A DNA stretch of 64,000 bases from Sideroxydans sp. GTDB lineage: Bacteria; Pseudomonadota; Gammaproteobacteria; Burkholderiales; Gallionellaceae. Numbering within the stretch: position 1 is the first letter of the stretch; each line of letters begins with the position of its first letter. This document shows positions 8,592-16,714 of the stretch, piece after piece. The position numbers and the translations under genes are program-made. The notes under the pieces were generated by a model that was not told the DNA's origin, did no database searches, and was given only the letters and a program-made list of their open reading frames with translations. The stretch is from the NCBI GenBank assembly GCA_013791855.1, contig VMTA01000021.1, forward strand, positions 1 through 64,000, read 5' to 3'.

Positions 8592-10535
8592 TCAGTGTGC
8601 TTGCGCTTTGAGGCTGGAGACCAGCTTGGATAGATGCACCGGCTTGTGCAGGATGGGCCAGTCGCAATCGACTGCGCTCCTGATGAAGCTGCTGGAGGTG
8701 TCGCCGGTCATCAGCACGGCTCGGATAGGTCTGGCTAGTTGCGGCCGCAACTGGTTCAGGAACTCGATGCCGTTGAGCTTTCCAGCCAGCATGAAATCCA
8801 CGATGTAGTAATCGGCTCGTCCGGCATCGGGATCGATGAGCGCTTCTTCCGCACTGGCAAAGCAGTGCACCTGTCCGCCCAAGCTCTCCAGTAATCCCTT
8901 GAGCGCTTCCGCAACCATCCCCTCGTCCTCGATCACGACGAAATGCTTGCTGCTGGCAAAGGAATCATCAGTACTGTAGATCTCGGATGGGGTGACCTCG
9001 ATATGCTTGCTCACGACAACCGAGGCACCGGTCAGCGGCAGGCTGAATTCGAAGACCGATCCTCGTTCCGGGATCGATCGACAGGTGATTGATCCATCGA
9101 ACAGTGCCAGGGCCCGCTTGGCGATGGCCAATCCCAGTCCGACGCCGCGTGTTCGGTCACGCTGCGGATTGTTGACTTGATAGAACTCGTCGAAGATGTG
9201 TGCCAACTGGTCGTTCGGTATGCCAACGCCCGTGTCCCATACCTGGAACAGCATATTGCCGCCGCGCTTGCGCGCGCCGATCAGGACATTCCCGGCGGGG
9301 GTGAATTTGATCGCATTGGAAACGAGATTCATCAGCACCGATTTGAGCAGATCGAAATCGGCGCGAACCAGCACCGGCTTCGCGGTCGGGAAGAACAGCC
9401 TGAATCCGAGTCCTTTGTCGCGCGCCAGCGGCTCGAAACTCTGCTCCAGCCATGAGAATATCTCGGCGACCTCGATCGGTGTGAAGGACGGCTTGATCAT
9501 GCCCGCATCCAGTTTGGATACATTGAGCAGGGCATCAAGCAGCTCATTGAAGCTGGACATGGTTTGGGTCAAACGCATGATGACCCGCTCCTGCTCCGGA
9601 GTGGGTTTGGAAAGCCGGAGCGCATCGATGAACAGATTGGCGGCTGCCAGCGGCTGCCGCAGATCGTGACTGGCGGCGGCAAGGAAGCGGGATTTGGCCA
9701 GCTCCTTCTGCTCCAGCTTTTGCATCAAAGCCGCGAGTGCCTGCTCGGATTCTTTGCGCTGGGTGATGTCTTCGCCCACTGCCTGGAAGCCGGTCACTTT
9801 GCCGTGGGTGTCAAAGAACGCGCGGTTGGTCCATTGATGGAAGATATGTGTCCCGTCTGCTGCATGGTATTGCTGCAGGTGGGATTCGATCGGATCTTCC
9901 GGAGTGAGAGAATCCAGACGCGCGCGGACCATCTTCCGGTCTTCTTCGGACAGGAACTCGAAGAAGTTCATGCCGATCAGCTTCTTCGATTCGATATCGG
10001 AAAATCTTGCGATGGCTGAGTTGGCAAAGGTCAGGGTGCCGTCCGGCAGGAAGGTCACGACAAACAGCGGCATATCCTCGGCCAGGCGACGGAAGTGTTC
10101 CTTGCTCTCATACAGGATCTTCTCGGCCTCTTTCCGGTTGGTGATGTCTTCGAAGATCGTGACGAAGCAATCCTTGTCGGGCGAGAACACATTGATCAGA
10201 AAATGTTTCCCCAGCGGCGGGAAATACTGCTCGAACTTGGCCGGTAGCTTTGTTTCCGCCACTCTGGAATAGATGTCCAGAAACGGAGCCGTGCCCGAAC
10301 CGTAGGCGGAGGAGGCCAACTTCCCCTTGACCGTATCCTTGTGCAAACCTGTCTGCCGCTCGAATGAATCGTTCACATCGAGGATCAGATAATCGACGGC
10401 CTTGCCGTCGGGGTCATAGACCAATCGATGGATCGCCATCCCTTCCGACATGGCGGCAAATGACGCGCGCAGCAACTCTTCCTTGAGCAAAGGATCGACA
10501 TACGACTTTGGTGTGCTGGTTCGATCAGAAGCCAT
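8592..10535 (-). CDS. Hybrid sensor histidine kinase (PAS-PAS-HisKA-HATPase-REC)
   Basis: A soluble 647-residue hybrid kinase with no membrane span. Two PAS domains lie at about 25-135 and 145-265. HisKA contains the phospho-acceptor His290 in AASHDLRQPLAAAN. HATPase_c has VLMNLVSNAIKFT and GVGLGLAIAKRAL. A C-terminal receiver (about 525-645) carries FVVIEDEGM and the phospho-Asp in YYIVDFMLAGKLNG. The SHDLRQPL box and C-terminal REC are common in orphan hybrid kinases. No partner regulator is adjacent, so its output is unknown. PAS domains suggest cytoplasmic redox, ligand or light sensing. Confidence 0.9.
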   Translation of the reverse strand: MASDRTSTPKSYVDPLLKEELLRASFAAMSEGMAIHRLVYDPDGKAVDYLILDVNDSFERQTGLHKDTVKGKLASSAYGSGTAPFLDIYSRVAETKLPAKFEQYFPPLGKHFLINVFSPDKDCFVTIFEDITNRKEAEKILYESKEHFRRLAEDMPLFVVTFLPDGTLTFANSAIARFSDIESKKLIGMNFFEFLSEEDRKMVRARLDSLTPEDPIESHLQQYHAADGTHIFHQWTNRAFFDTHGKVTGFQAVGEDITQRKESEQALAALMQKLEQKELAKSRFLAAASHDLRQPLAAANLFIDALRLSKPTPEQERVIMRLTQTMSSFNELLDALLNVSKLDAGMIKPSFTPIEVAEIFSWLEQSFEPLARDKGLGFRLFFPTAKPVLVRADFDLLKSVLMNLVSNAIKFTPAGNVLIGARKRGGNMLFQVWDTGVGIPNDQLAHIFDEFYQVNNPQRDRTRGVGLGLAIAKRALALFDGSITCRSIPERGSVFEFSLPLTGASVVVSKHIEVTPSEIYSTDDSFASSKHFVVIEDEGMVAEALKGLLESLGGQVHCFASAEEALIDPDAGRADYYIVDFMLAGKLNGIEFLNQLRPQLARPIRAVLMTGDTSSSFIRSAVDCDWPILHKPVHLSKLVSSLKAQAH

Positions 10536-10606
10536 AGAGCGGATGCACCATGTTGGTTATTCAGCGAATGTGAAGAACGGCTATCGAACTATAGCTTGTA
10601 TCCGTG

Positions 10607-11254
10607 TCATTTGCTGATGGCCCACTCCGCCACGCCTTCGCGCAGATGGAAGGCGGTGAATCCTTCGTCTTTGAGCAAGGCGACGGCATCCGCCGCCATC
10701 AAGCAATACGGCCCCCGGCAGTAGGCGACCACAGAGCGGTCTTTGGGAAGTTCGCTCAAGCGCTGACGCAACTCTTCCAGCGGGATGGATCTGGCGAAGG
10801 GCAGGTGTGCGTTCAGATATTCCTCGGACGGGCGCACATCGAGCACCACCACTTCGCCTTTGCGTGCCGCCTTCATCAGGCTTTCGCGGTCGCTGGCGAT
10901 GAGGTCGGCCGGCTGGGTGGCGATCTTCTGCAATGCCAGTTGTAGCTCGACCAGCCGGTCTTCGGCCAGCGTGTGCACCTGCACCCACAGGTCGGCCACC
11001 GATTTGTTAGCCAGACGGTAGAGGATGTTCTTGCCTTGCCGCTCGGTCTCGACCAATTGCGCCATACGCAATTCGCGCAGATGCGAACTGGTCAGCTTCA
11101 CGCTGATCGAGGCCTCGCGCGCGAGGGTCTCCACCGTCTTCTCACCCTGACAGAGCAATTCGATCAACTCCAGCCGTTTGGGGCTGGAGAACACCTTGCC
11201 GATGCGGGCGACCTGTTCGTACAACAGATCTTTGATCTTGCGGGCGTCTTTCAT
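10607..11254 (-). CDS. ArsR-family regulator fused to a rhodanese domain
   Basis: A 215-residue fusion. Residues about 10-95 form an ArsR/SmtB winged helix (IGKVFSSPKRLELIELLCQGEKTVETLAREA ...), and about 115-210 form a rhodanese domain with the active-site loop VAYCRGPYCLMAADAV. A rhodanese carried by a DNA-binding protein suggests sensing of sulfane sulfur (persulfide on the loop cysteine); this is inference. The gene is divergent from a DsrE-like/metallo-beta-lactamase pair of the kind found in persulfide metabolism, and a perfect palindrome lies 2 bp upstream of its start. Confidence 0.88.
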   Translation of the reverse strand: MKDARKIKDLLYEQVARIGKVFSSPKRLELIELLCQGEKTVETLAREASISVKLTSSHLRELRMAQLVETERQGKNILYRLANKSVADLWVQVHTLAEDRLVELQLALQKIATQPADLIASDRESLMKAARKGEVVVLDVRPSEEYLNAHLPFARSIPLEELRQRLSELPKDRSVVAYCRGPYCLMAADAVALLKDEGFTAFHLREGVAEWAISK

Positions 11255-11256
11255 TT

Positions 11257-11272
11257 AATCAATCCATTGATT
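11257..11272. promoter_or_regulatory. Candidate operator of the ArsR-rhodanese regulator
   Basis: Perfect inverted repeat AATCAAT-CC-ATTGATT, immediately upstream of the regulator start (11254) and about 30 bp upstream of the promoter of the divergent dsrE-like gene. An AT-rich inverted repeat of this size suits an ArsR dimer. Binding is inferred. Confidence 0.5.
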
Positions 11273-11304
11273 TATAGAACGTATGGCTGTCACTGTAATA
11301 CAGA

Positions 11305-11334
11305 TTGACACATGCAAACAAGCGATGCTCTAAT
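11305..11334 (+). promoter_or_regulatory. Promoter of the dsrE-like/MBL/MFS genes
   Basis: The consensus -35 TTGACA (11305-11310) and a -10 TCTAAT (11329-11334) are separated by 18 bp. A second inverted repeat, ATCATTC (11333-11339) with GAATGAT (11352-11358), begins at the -10 box and may be a second regulator site. Confidence 0.65.
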
Positions 11335-11374
11335 CATTCCAGCATTCACTAGAATGATAACTCAGGAGGTCGAC

Positions 11375-11725
11375 ATGAATCACCTGTACATCCTCAACGA
11401 CGCCCCATACGGCAGCGAACGAACCTATAACGCCCTGCGTCTGGCGGGGGCGGTCTCCAAAGTGGAAGGCAACACGGTGCGCGTGTTCCTGATCGGCGAC
11501 GCCGCTGCGGCCGCGAACAAGGGGCAGAAGGTCCCGCAGGGTTTTTACAACGCCGAAGTGATGATCGGCAATGTGGTACGCCACGGCGGCGAGATCGGCA
11601 TCTGCGGCACCTGTATGGATGCGCGCGGCATAAACGAAAACGGGATCGCCGAGGGCACCCATCGCAGCACATTGGCCGAACTGGCCGAATGGACCATCTG
11701 GGCCGACAAGGTTCTGGTGTTTTAA
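11375..11725 (+). CDS. DsrE-family sulfur-relay protein
   Basis: A 116-residue DsrE/TusD-fold protein: MNHLYILNDAPYGSERTYNALRLA ... and a conserved cysteine pair in GICGTCMDARGI, the likely persulfide-carrying site. The start at 11375 has a strong AGGAGG. Such proteins bind or transfer sulfane sulfur in the cytoplasm. The next gene, a persulfide-dioxygenase-like hydrolase, is 16 bp downstream. A function in persulfide handling is inferred from fold and context. Confidence 0.83.
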   Translation: MNHLYILNDAPYGSERTYNALRLAGAVSKVEGNTVRVFLIGDAAAAANKGQKVPQGFYNAEVMIGNVVRHGGEIGICGTCMDARGINENGIAEGTHRSTLAELAEWTIWADKVLVF

Positions 11726-11741
11726 CTTCAGGGAGAGAGGG

Positions 11742-12473
11742 ATGTTCTTCAAACAACTGGCAACAAAGGAGTCTTCACTGTCGTACTTCTTCGGCTGCGG
11801 CACCAAGGGTAAATCCATGGCGGTGGACGTGGTGGCAGGCGACGAGGAGTGGTATATCGAAGAGGCGAAGAAGGCGGGCGTCACCATCAATTTTGTGATC
11901 GACACGCATGTGCATGCCGACCATTATTCCGGCGGCCGCAAGCTGGCGCAGATGGTGGGCGCGCCCTATTGCCTGCACGAATCCGACCAGGGGCGCGTGA
12001 AGTTCGAGTTCGAATCCCTGACCGACGGTCAATCGCTCAACCTCGGCAACGTCAACGTCGAAGTGCTGCACACGCCTGGCCACACGCCCGACAGCATCTG
12101 CCTGCTGGTGACTGACATGCGTCGCGGCGAACTGCCCTGGTTCGTCATCACTGGCGACACGTTGTTCGTCGGTGCCATCGGCCGCCCCGATCTGCTCGGC
12201 CGCGAGAAGGAGATGGCCGCCCAGCTCTACGACAGCATCCATGCCAAATTGCTGACCCTGCCTAACGAGGTCGAGATCTATCCCGGCCATCAGGCTGGCA
12301 GCGTCTGCGGTGCCGGTTTGTCCGGCAAGCCGAGTTCGACCATCGGTTTCGAGAAACGCTGGAACTCAGCCCTGACGGGCAGCAAGGAAGCGTTCGTCGA
12401 ATCTCTGTTGCAGGAGATCCCGCCGCGCCCCGCCGAGATGGACAAGATGGTCGCCGCTAACATCGCGGGCTGA
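11742..12473 (+). CDS. Metallo-beta-lactamase-fold hydrolase, persulfide dioxygenase-like
   Basis: A 243-residue glyoxalase-II/ETHE1-like protein. The metal motif THVHADHYSGG, further ligands in VLHTPGHTPDSICLLV and ITGDTLFVGAIGRPDL, and the late YPGHQAGSVCGAGL are visible. ETHE1 enzymes oxidise glutathione persulfide to sulfite. The GRPDL loop and single Fe-type ligand set favour that activity over glyoxalase II, but this is not proven by sequence alone. It is cotranscribed with the DsrE-like gene. Confidence 0.82.
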   Translation: MFFKQLATKESSLSYFFGCGTKGKSMAVDVVAGDEEWYIEEAKKAGVTINFVIDTHVHADHYSGGRKLAQMVGAPYCLHESDQGRVKFEFESLTDGQSLNLGNVNVEVLHTPGHTPDSICLLVTDMRRGELPWFVITGDTLFVGAIGRPDLLGREKEMAAQLYDSIHAKLLTLPNEVEIYPGHQAGSVCGAGLSGKPSSTIGFEKRWNSALTGSKEAFVESLLQEIPPRPAEMDKMVAANIAG

Positions 12474-12497
12474 ACGCAATACGCAAAACCATAAATC

Positions 12498-12623
12498 TAG
12501 CCACAGAGAACACAGAGGGCACAGAGAAAGGTTCGGTTGTTTGAATTTTTGACTCTCCGAATAGCTAGGCGCTCTATACGTTACATCCGTTTCTCTCTGT
12601 GAACTCTGTGTTCTCTGTGGCTA
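12498..12623. repeat. CACAGAG inverted repeat
   Basis: Two near-identical inverted arms, 12498-12531 and 12588-12623, match over 28 of the first 30 bases. Each contains CCACAGAGAACACAGAG and a further CACAGAGA. The arms flank about 56 bp of unrelated sequence. I recognise this wording as a very common dispersed intergenic repeat in environmental bacteria; it creates false short reading frames. It lies between the MBL gene and the MFS gene and would form a long hairpin in RNA. Confidence 0.75.
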
Positions 12624-12646
12624 ATTGTTTTTTTCGAGGTAAAAAC

Positions 12647-13912
12647 ATGCAACACGGCATCCGCGACAACCTCTCCCAGTTCCTGCACCAACTGCTGCAA
12701 GTCATGCTGGTGGGTTTCACCATCGGCATGATGCGCACGGTGGTGCCCGCGCTGTCCGAATCCGAATTCGGCGTGCCGAAGGATTCCTTCATGCTACTCA
12801 CCGCTTTCGTGGTGGCGTTCGGGCTGGTCAAGGGCACGCTCAATTTCGTGGCAGGTCGCCTGTCCGAGCGCATCGGCCGCAAGAAGGTGTTGCTGCTGGG
12901 ATGGGCGGCAGCACTGCCGATTCCCTTGATGGTGTATTTCGCGCCATCGTGGAGCTGGATCGTCGCCGCCACCGTGTTGCTCGGCATCAACCAGGGCTTG
13001 ACCTGGTCGATGACGCAGACTTCCAAACTCGACATCACCCGCGCCGACCAGCGCGGCCTGACCATCGGCCTCAATGAGTTCTCCGGCTATGTCGGCCTTG
13101 CGCTGGCGGGCATCATCACCGCGTATCTGGCGACCATGCTGGGTCCGCGCAGTGGTCTGCTGCTGTTCGGTATGACCACCATCCTGCTCGCCCTCCTGCT
13201 CACCCTGTTGTGGGTCAAGGACACGCTGCCCTGGGCGAAGCATGAGGCCGGTTTGAGTAGCGGCCCGCTGGCACGTTACCCGACCAACATCAGCGCACAG
13301 CCGACGACGTGGGAAGTGTTCACGCTGGTGTCATGGCGCGACAAGCGCCTCGCTGCCATCAGCCAGGCCGGGCTGGTGGAAAAGTTCGTCGATGCGCTGG
13401 TGTGGGTGTTCTATCCGGTGTTCCTCTACCAGCGCGGCATCAGCCTGCCCGACATCGGCTGGATCGTCGGCGTGTACGGCTTCGTCTGGGGCGGTTCGCA
13501 ATTCTTCACCGGCAAACTGTCCGACCACATCGGCCGTCATATGCCCAATGTCCTCGGCATGTGGATATGCGGTGCGGGCGTGGCGCTGATGCTGTTCGGC
13601 GAAGGCATGGTGTGGTGGTCGTTCTCCGCCGCCGTCTCCGGTATCGGCATGGCGCTCCTGTATCCCAACCTGTCGGCCGCCATCGCGGACATCTCTCATC
13701 CCGACTGGCGCGGCTCGGCCATCGGTATCTACCGTTTCTGGCGCGATCTGGGTTACGGCATCGGCGCTCTCGGGCTGGGCATCGCCGCTCACTTCAGCGG
13801 TTCGGTGGAGGCGGCGTTCTGGTTCGTGGCGATCTCCATGTTCCTGTCGGGAGGTTGGCTCTGGCTGTTCGGGGAGGAGACGCATCCGCGTATCAATCCG
13901 CTGCAACCGTAA
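12647..13912 (+). CDS. MFS transporter
   Basis: A major facilitator protein of about 421 residues with twelve predicted membrane spans. The motif-A-like loop GRLSERIGRKKVLLLGW lies between spans 2 and 3, and a second copy, GKLSDHIGRHMPNVLG, in the C-terminal half. I chose ATG 12647 (GAGG upstream), because an earlier in-frame codon would translate the CACAGAG repeat. The substrate is unknown. The location after the DsrE/MBL genes suggests export or import of a sulfur compound or metal oxyanion, but the intervening repeat could separate it from that operon. Confidence 0.85.
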   Translation: MQHGIRDNLSQFLHQLLQVMLVGFTIGMMRTVVPALSESEFGVPKDSFMLLTAFVVAFGLVKGTLNFVAGRLSERIGRKKVLLLGWAAALPIPLMVYFAPSWSWIVAATVLLGINQGLTWSMTQTSKLDITRADQRGLTIGLNEFSGYVGLALAGIITAYLATMLGPRSGLLLFGMTTILLALLLTLLWVKDTLPWAKHEAGLSSGPLARYPTNISAQPTTWEVFTLVSWRDKRLAAISQAGLVEKFVDALVWVFYPVFLYQRGISLPDIGWIVGVYGFVWGGSQFFTGKLSDHIGRHMPNVLGMWICGAGVALMLFGEGMVWWSFSAAVSGIGMALLYPNLSAAIADISHPDWRGSAIGIYRFWRDLGYGIGALGLGIAAHFSGSVEAAFWFVAISMFLSGGWLWLFGEETHPRINPLQP

Positions 13913-13940
13913 GGTCAGCGCAGTGACTGGAAACAAAAAA

Positions 13941-13956
13941 GCCCGGCATGCCGGGC
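13941..13956. terminator. Bidirectional terminator between the MFS and cytochrome b561 genes
   Basis: The perfect palindrome GCCCGGCATGCCGGGC is preceded by AAAAAA and followed by TTTGTCTT, so it can terminate from both sides of this convergent junction. Confidence 0.85.
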
Positions 13957-13984
13957 TTTGTCTTGCTGGGAGGCTTGTGTCCGC

Positions 13985-14506
13985 TCAGTCTTCGAATCGT
14001 CTCACCATGATGCGGCGCAGCAGGTTGTCCTTGACGATGAACTGGTGATACAGCGCGGCCGCGACGTGGAAGGCGATCAGCAGCAGCATGACGGCGATGA
14101 ACATCTCGTGGAATTCCTTGGCGGCCACCGTTTTGAAATCGGGGATCAGTTCGGCGTTGCCGGTCTTCAGCGCTTCGATCACGCCCGAGGTGGCGGCGGT
14201 GGTGATGCCGGAGACGACCACGGCGATCACCGACAGGTTGAGTAGCTTGTGGGTGGCGGCGGCGACCTTGTTCAGCAGCGGGTTGGCGTTGGCCGGGGCG
14301 GGTTCGCCGTCCTTCTTGCGGAAGTAGAGGCGGATCAGGGTGAGCAGCAGAACCAGATCGCCGATCAGGAAATGTACCGGGTACATGGACAGTTTCTCGG
14401 CCCCGTTCTGCGATTCATGCACCTCATGGCCCAGATAGAAAGCGATGCACACCAGTGCGAAGATGATCCAGTGGAACAGTGCGATGCGTTTGCTGTATTG
14501 CTTCAT
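13985..14506 (-). CDS. Cytochrome b561
   Basis: A 173-residue, four-span di-haem b membrane protein. Candidate haem-ligand histidines are in ALFHWIIFALV, YPVHFLIGDLVLLLTLIRLYFR, AATHKLLNLSV and LLIAFHVAAALYHQFIV. The ATG at 14506 has AAGGA upstream. Prokaryotic b561 proteins transfer electrons from quinol, often to a periplasmic or soluble partner such as superoxide. It is downstream of the nsrR-led operon on the same strand after a 66-bp gap, so it may belong to that unit. Confidence 0.85.
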   Translation of the reverse strand: MKQYSKRIALFHWIIFALVCIAFYLGHEVHESQNGAEKLSMYPVHFLIGDLVLLLTLIRLYFRKKDGEPAPANANPLLNKVAAATHKLLNLSVIAVVVSGITTAATSGVIEALKTGNAELIPDFKTVAAKEFHEMFIAVMLLLIAFHVAAALYHQFIVKDNLLRRIMVRRFED

Positions 14507-14572
14507 GTTTTTATCCTTGCAGTTGGGGGAAAAGATGGCGCGCATTGTAGCGCAGGAAAAGCGCGGGAACGC

Positions 14573-15799
14573 TCACAGACCCTGCGCGGATTGGGGATGT
14601 TGCAGCCATTGCGCCACGCCGTTCCCTGCGGCATGGCCGCTGGCGAAACAAGCTGACAGCAGGTAGCCGCCGGTGGGTGCTTCCCAGTCCAGCATCTCGC
14701 CGGCGACGAACACGCCGGGCAGCTTGCGCAGCATCAGCGCTGTATCCAGTTCTTCAAACATCACGCCACCCGCCGTGCTGATGGCTTCACGCAAAGGGCG
14801 CGCTGCAAGCAAACGCAGCGGCAATCTCTTGATGGTCTGGCTCAGCAGTTTCGTATCCTGCATCTGTTCGGCATTCAACACTTCGCGCAGCAGATTGGCC
14901 TTCGCGCCTTTCAATCCGAGGCGGCTTTGCAGATGGCTGGAGAGCGAACGCGAACCGCGCGGATGCGCTACTTCTTTCTCTATGCGCTCCGGCGTCCAGT
15001 CCGGCAGCAGGTCGAGATGCAGCGTGGCATGGCCGTTGGCTTCAATCTCGTCGCGCAGCGCGGCCGACAGCGCGTAGATCAATCCGCCTTCGATGCCGTG
15101 CGCATCGATCATGCATTCGCCCTGTTTTCGTATCGCACCGAATTCTGCGACCACCGATTTCAGCGGCTCGCCCGCATGGCGATCACGGAAGTGCGGAGTC
15201 CATGCGATCTCGAAGCCGCAGTTGCTCGGGCGCAGCGGGGCGATGGCGATGTCGCGTTGTTCGAGTAGCGCAGTCCATGCGCCGTCCGAGCCGAGCTGCG
15301 GCCAGCTTGCACCGCCCAGTGCCAGCACCACGGCATCGGCCGCGAGGCTGTGTTCGCCGTCCACGGTGGCGAAACGCAGCGCGCCCGCTGCATCCCACCC
15401 CAGCCAGCGATGGCGCATATGGAAGCGCACGCCGTGTTCGCGCAGCCGGTGCAACCAGGCACGCAGCAGCGGTGCGGCTTTCATCTCTTTGGGGAACACG
15501 CGGCCGGAAGTGCCGACGAAGGTCTCGACACCGAGAGCGTGTATCCAGTCGCGCAGCGCCTGCGGCGGAAAGGCTCGCAGCAGCGGTGCGATCTGTTCGC
15601 AGCGTGCGCCGTAGCGCGTCAGAAAATCCTCGAACGGTTCGGCATGGGTGATGTTCATGCCGCCTTTGCCCGCCATCAGGAATTTGCGCGCCGCGCTGGG
15701 CATGGCGTCGTAGACATTGACCTGTATCCCGCGTTGCGACAGCACTTCGGCGGCCATCAAGCCGGCCGGGCCGGCCCCGATCACTGCCGCCTGCTTCAA
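14573..15799 (-). CDS. HI0933/BaiN-like NAD(P)/FAD-dependent oxidoreductase
   Basis: A 408-residue flavoprotein with an N-terminal dinucleotide fold (AAVIGAGPAGLMAAEVLSQRG) and the family stretch ARKFLMAGKGGMNITHAEP. The C-terminal FAD motif GGVMFEELDTALMLRKLPGVFVAGEMLDWEAPTGGY is also clear. It overlaps the hemerythrin gene by 4 bp, so the two are translationally coupled. The substrate is unknown. As the neighbour of an O2/NO-binding diiron protein in an NsrR-led operon, it could be a reductase partner, but that is only inferred. Confidence 0.83.
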   Translation of the reverse strand: MKQAAVIGAGPAGLMAAEVLSQRGIQVNVYDAMPSAARKFLMAGKGGMNITHAEPFEDFLTRYGARCEQIAPLLRAFPPQALRDWIHALGVETFVGTSGRVFPKEMKAAPLLRAWLHRLREHGVRFHMRHRWLGWDAAGALRFATVDGEHSLAADAVVLALGGASWPQLGSDGAWTALLEQRDIAIAPLRPSNCGFEIAWTPHFRDRHAGEPLKSVVAEFGAIRKQGECMIDAHGIEGGLIYALSAALRDEIEANGHATLHLDLLPDWTPERIEKEVAHPRGSRSLSSHLQSRLGLKGAKANLLREVLNAEQMQDTKLLSQTIKRLPLRLLAARPLREAISTAGGVMFEELDTALMLRKLPGVFVAGEMLDWEAPTGGYLLSACFASGHAAGNGVAQWLQHPQSAQGL

Positions 15800-16323
15800 T
15801 CCGCCACCCCGCGCCGCTCGGCCATGCAGCGGCCAAGCAGCTGCAGTTGCTGCGTATCCAGCAAGGTCGTCGCCAGCGGCAGCAACTGGCTGTTCTCGAA
15901 TGCGATGTGTCGCGCGTAGCTGTCGATGAAATGTGCGACGACGTCTGCATCCAGCGTGTTGGCACTGTCTTCCGCTATGGCGACCAGTAAAGGGCGCAAG
16001 GCTTGCCAGGCGGCGTCCATCACCTTGTGCTCTTCAAGCAATTTCGCCACATAGGCCGCAGCTTCGCTGTCGCCGCTGGCGAGCAGCGCGGGGAACAGGT
16101 CCTGCTCTTCATCCTGATGGTGGTACTGACCGGCGGTATCGAAGTAACGCAGGATGGCGCGCGCCGCCTGTCCGGCTTGTTCGTCGTTGCCCTGCATCTG
16201 CAAGTGCGCAACCAGTCGCTGCAGGGTGTCGCACTGTGCCGTGATGCGGCCGTGACAGGCTTGTAGCATCTCCAGCGGATCGTCGAAGCTGGGTGCGGCC
16301 GGGGTGTTGAATGGGTCGTTCAT
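15796..16323 (-). CDS. Hemerythrin-domain protein
   Basis: A 175-residue cytoplasmic four-helix hemerythrin-like protein. Probable iron ligands are in LQACHGRITAQ, YHHQDEEQDLFPALL, LLEEHKVMDAAW and ARHIAFENSQLLPLA. Proteins of this type bind O2 or NO, and some protect or repair Fe-S clusters under nitrosative stress. The start at 16323 follows the typical N-terminal extension; the RBS is weak. It sits between the sirB-like gene (10 bp) and the flavoprotein gene (4-bp overlap), in the operon headed by nsrR. Confidence 0.87.
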   Translation of the reverse strand: MNDPFNTPAAPSFDDPLEMLQACHGRITAQCDTLQRLVAHLQMQGNDEQAGQAARAILRYFDTAGQYHHQDEEQDLFPALLASGDSEAAAYVAKLLEEHKVMDAAWQALRPLLVAIAEDSANTLDADVVAHFIDSYARHIAFENSQLLPLATTLLDTQQLQLLGRCMAERRGVAD

Positions 16324-16333
16324 GGTTAGGACT

Positions 16334-16708
16334 TTACAGTGTAAGTAGCGGATCGTGCGTGATCGCGGCGGCCACGATGTAGCCGAACACGAGCAACGCA
16401 CCCAACCATGCGGTGAGACGCTGCGCAGTCGTGCGCGCGAAGCGGAACGCCAGCATGCCTAACGCTATATACACCAGCAGCGCGACGATCTTTGCAGTCA
16501 GCCAAGGGGAATTGAACGGTGTGACGCCGAGTTGCCAGGCGAGCGCGATGGCGCTGACGAGCAGGACGGTATCCACGCTGTGCGGGGTGATCTTCACCCA
16601 GCGCTGCTGCATGACGGGCGAGCCGCGCAACAGCCACACGCCGCGCAGGAAGAACAGCACGAAGCTGGCGACCACCGCGGTCAGATGGATGATCTTCAGC
16701 AACGACAT
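16334..16708 (-). CDS. SirB2-family membrane protein
   Basis: A 124-residue protein with four predicted membrane spans and the SirB pattern IIHLTAVVASFVLFFLRGVWLL ... HSVDTVLLVSAIALAW. The biochemical role of the family is unclear. It starts 6 bp after the HPP gene. The conserved histidines (His8, His43) at membrane edges could bind haem; that is speculation. Confidence 0.8.
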   Translation of the reverse strand: MSLLKIIHLTAVVASFVLFFLRGVWLLRGSPVMQQRWVKITPHSVDTVLLVSAIALAWQLGVTPFNSPWLTAKIVALLVYIALGMLAFRFARTTAQRLTAWLGALLVFGYIVAAAITHDPLLTL

Positions 16709-16714
16709 GGCGGG

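Noticed and set aside
12599-12646. Longer N-terminus of the MFS transporter
   Set aside because: It would translate the CACAGAG repeat; ATG 12647 has a proper RBS and begins the transporter fold.
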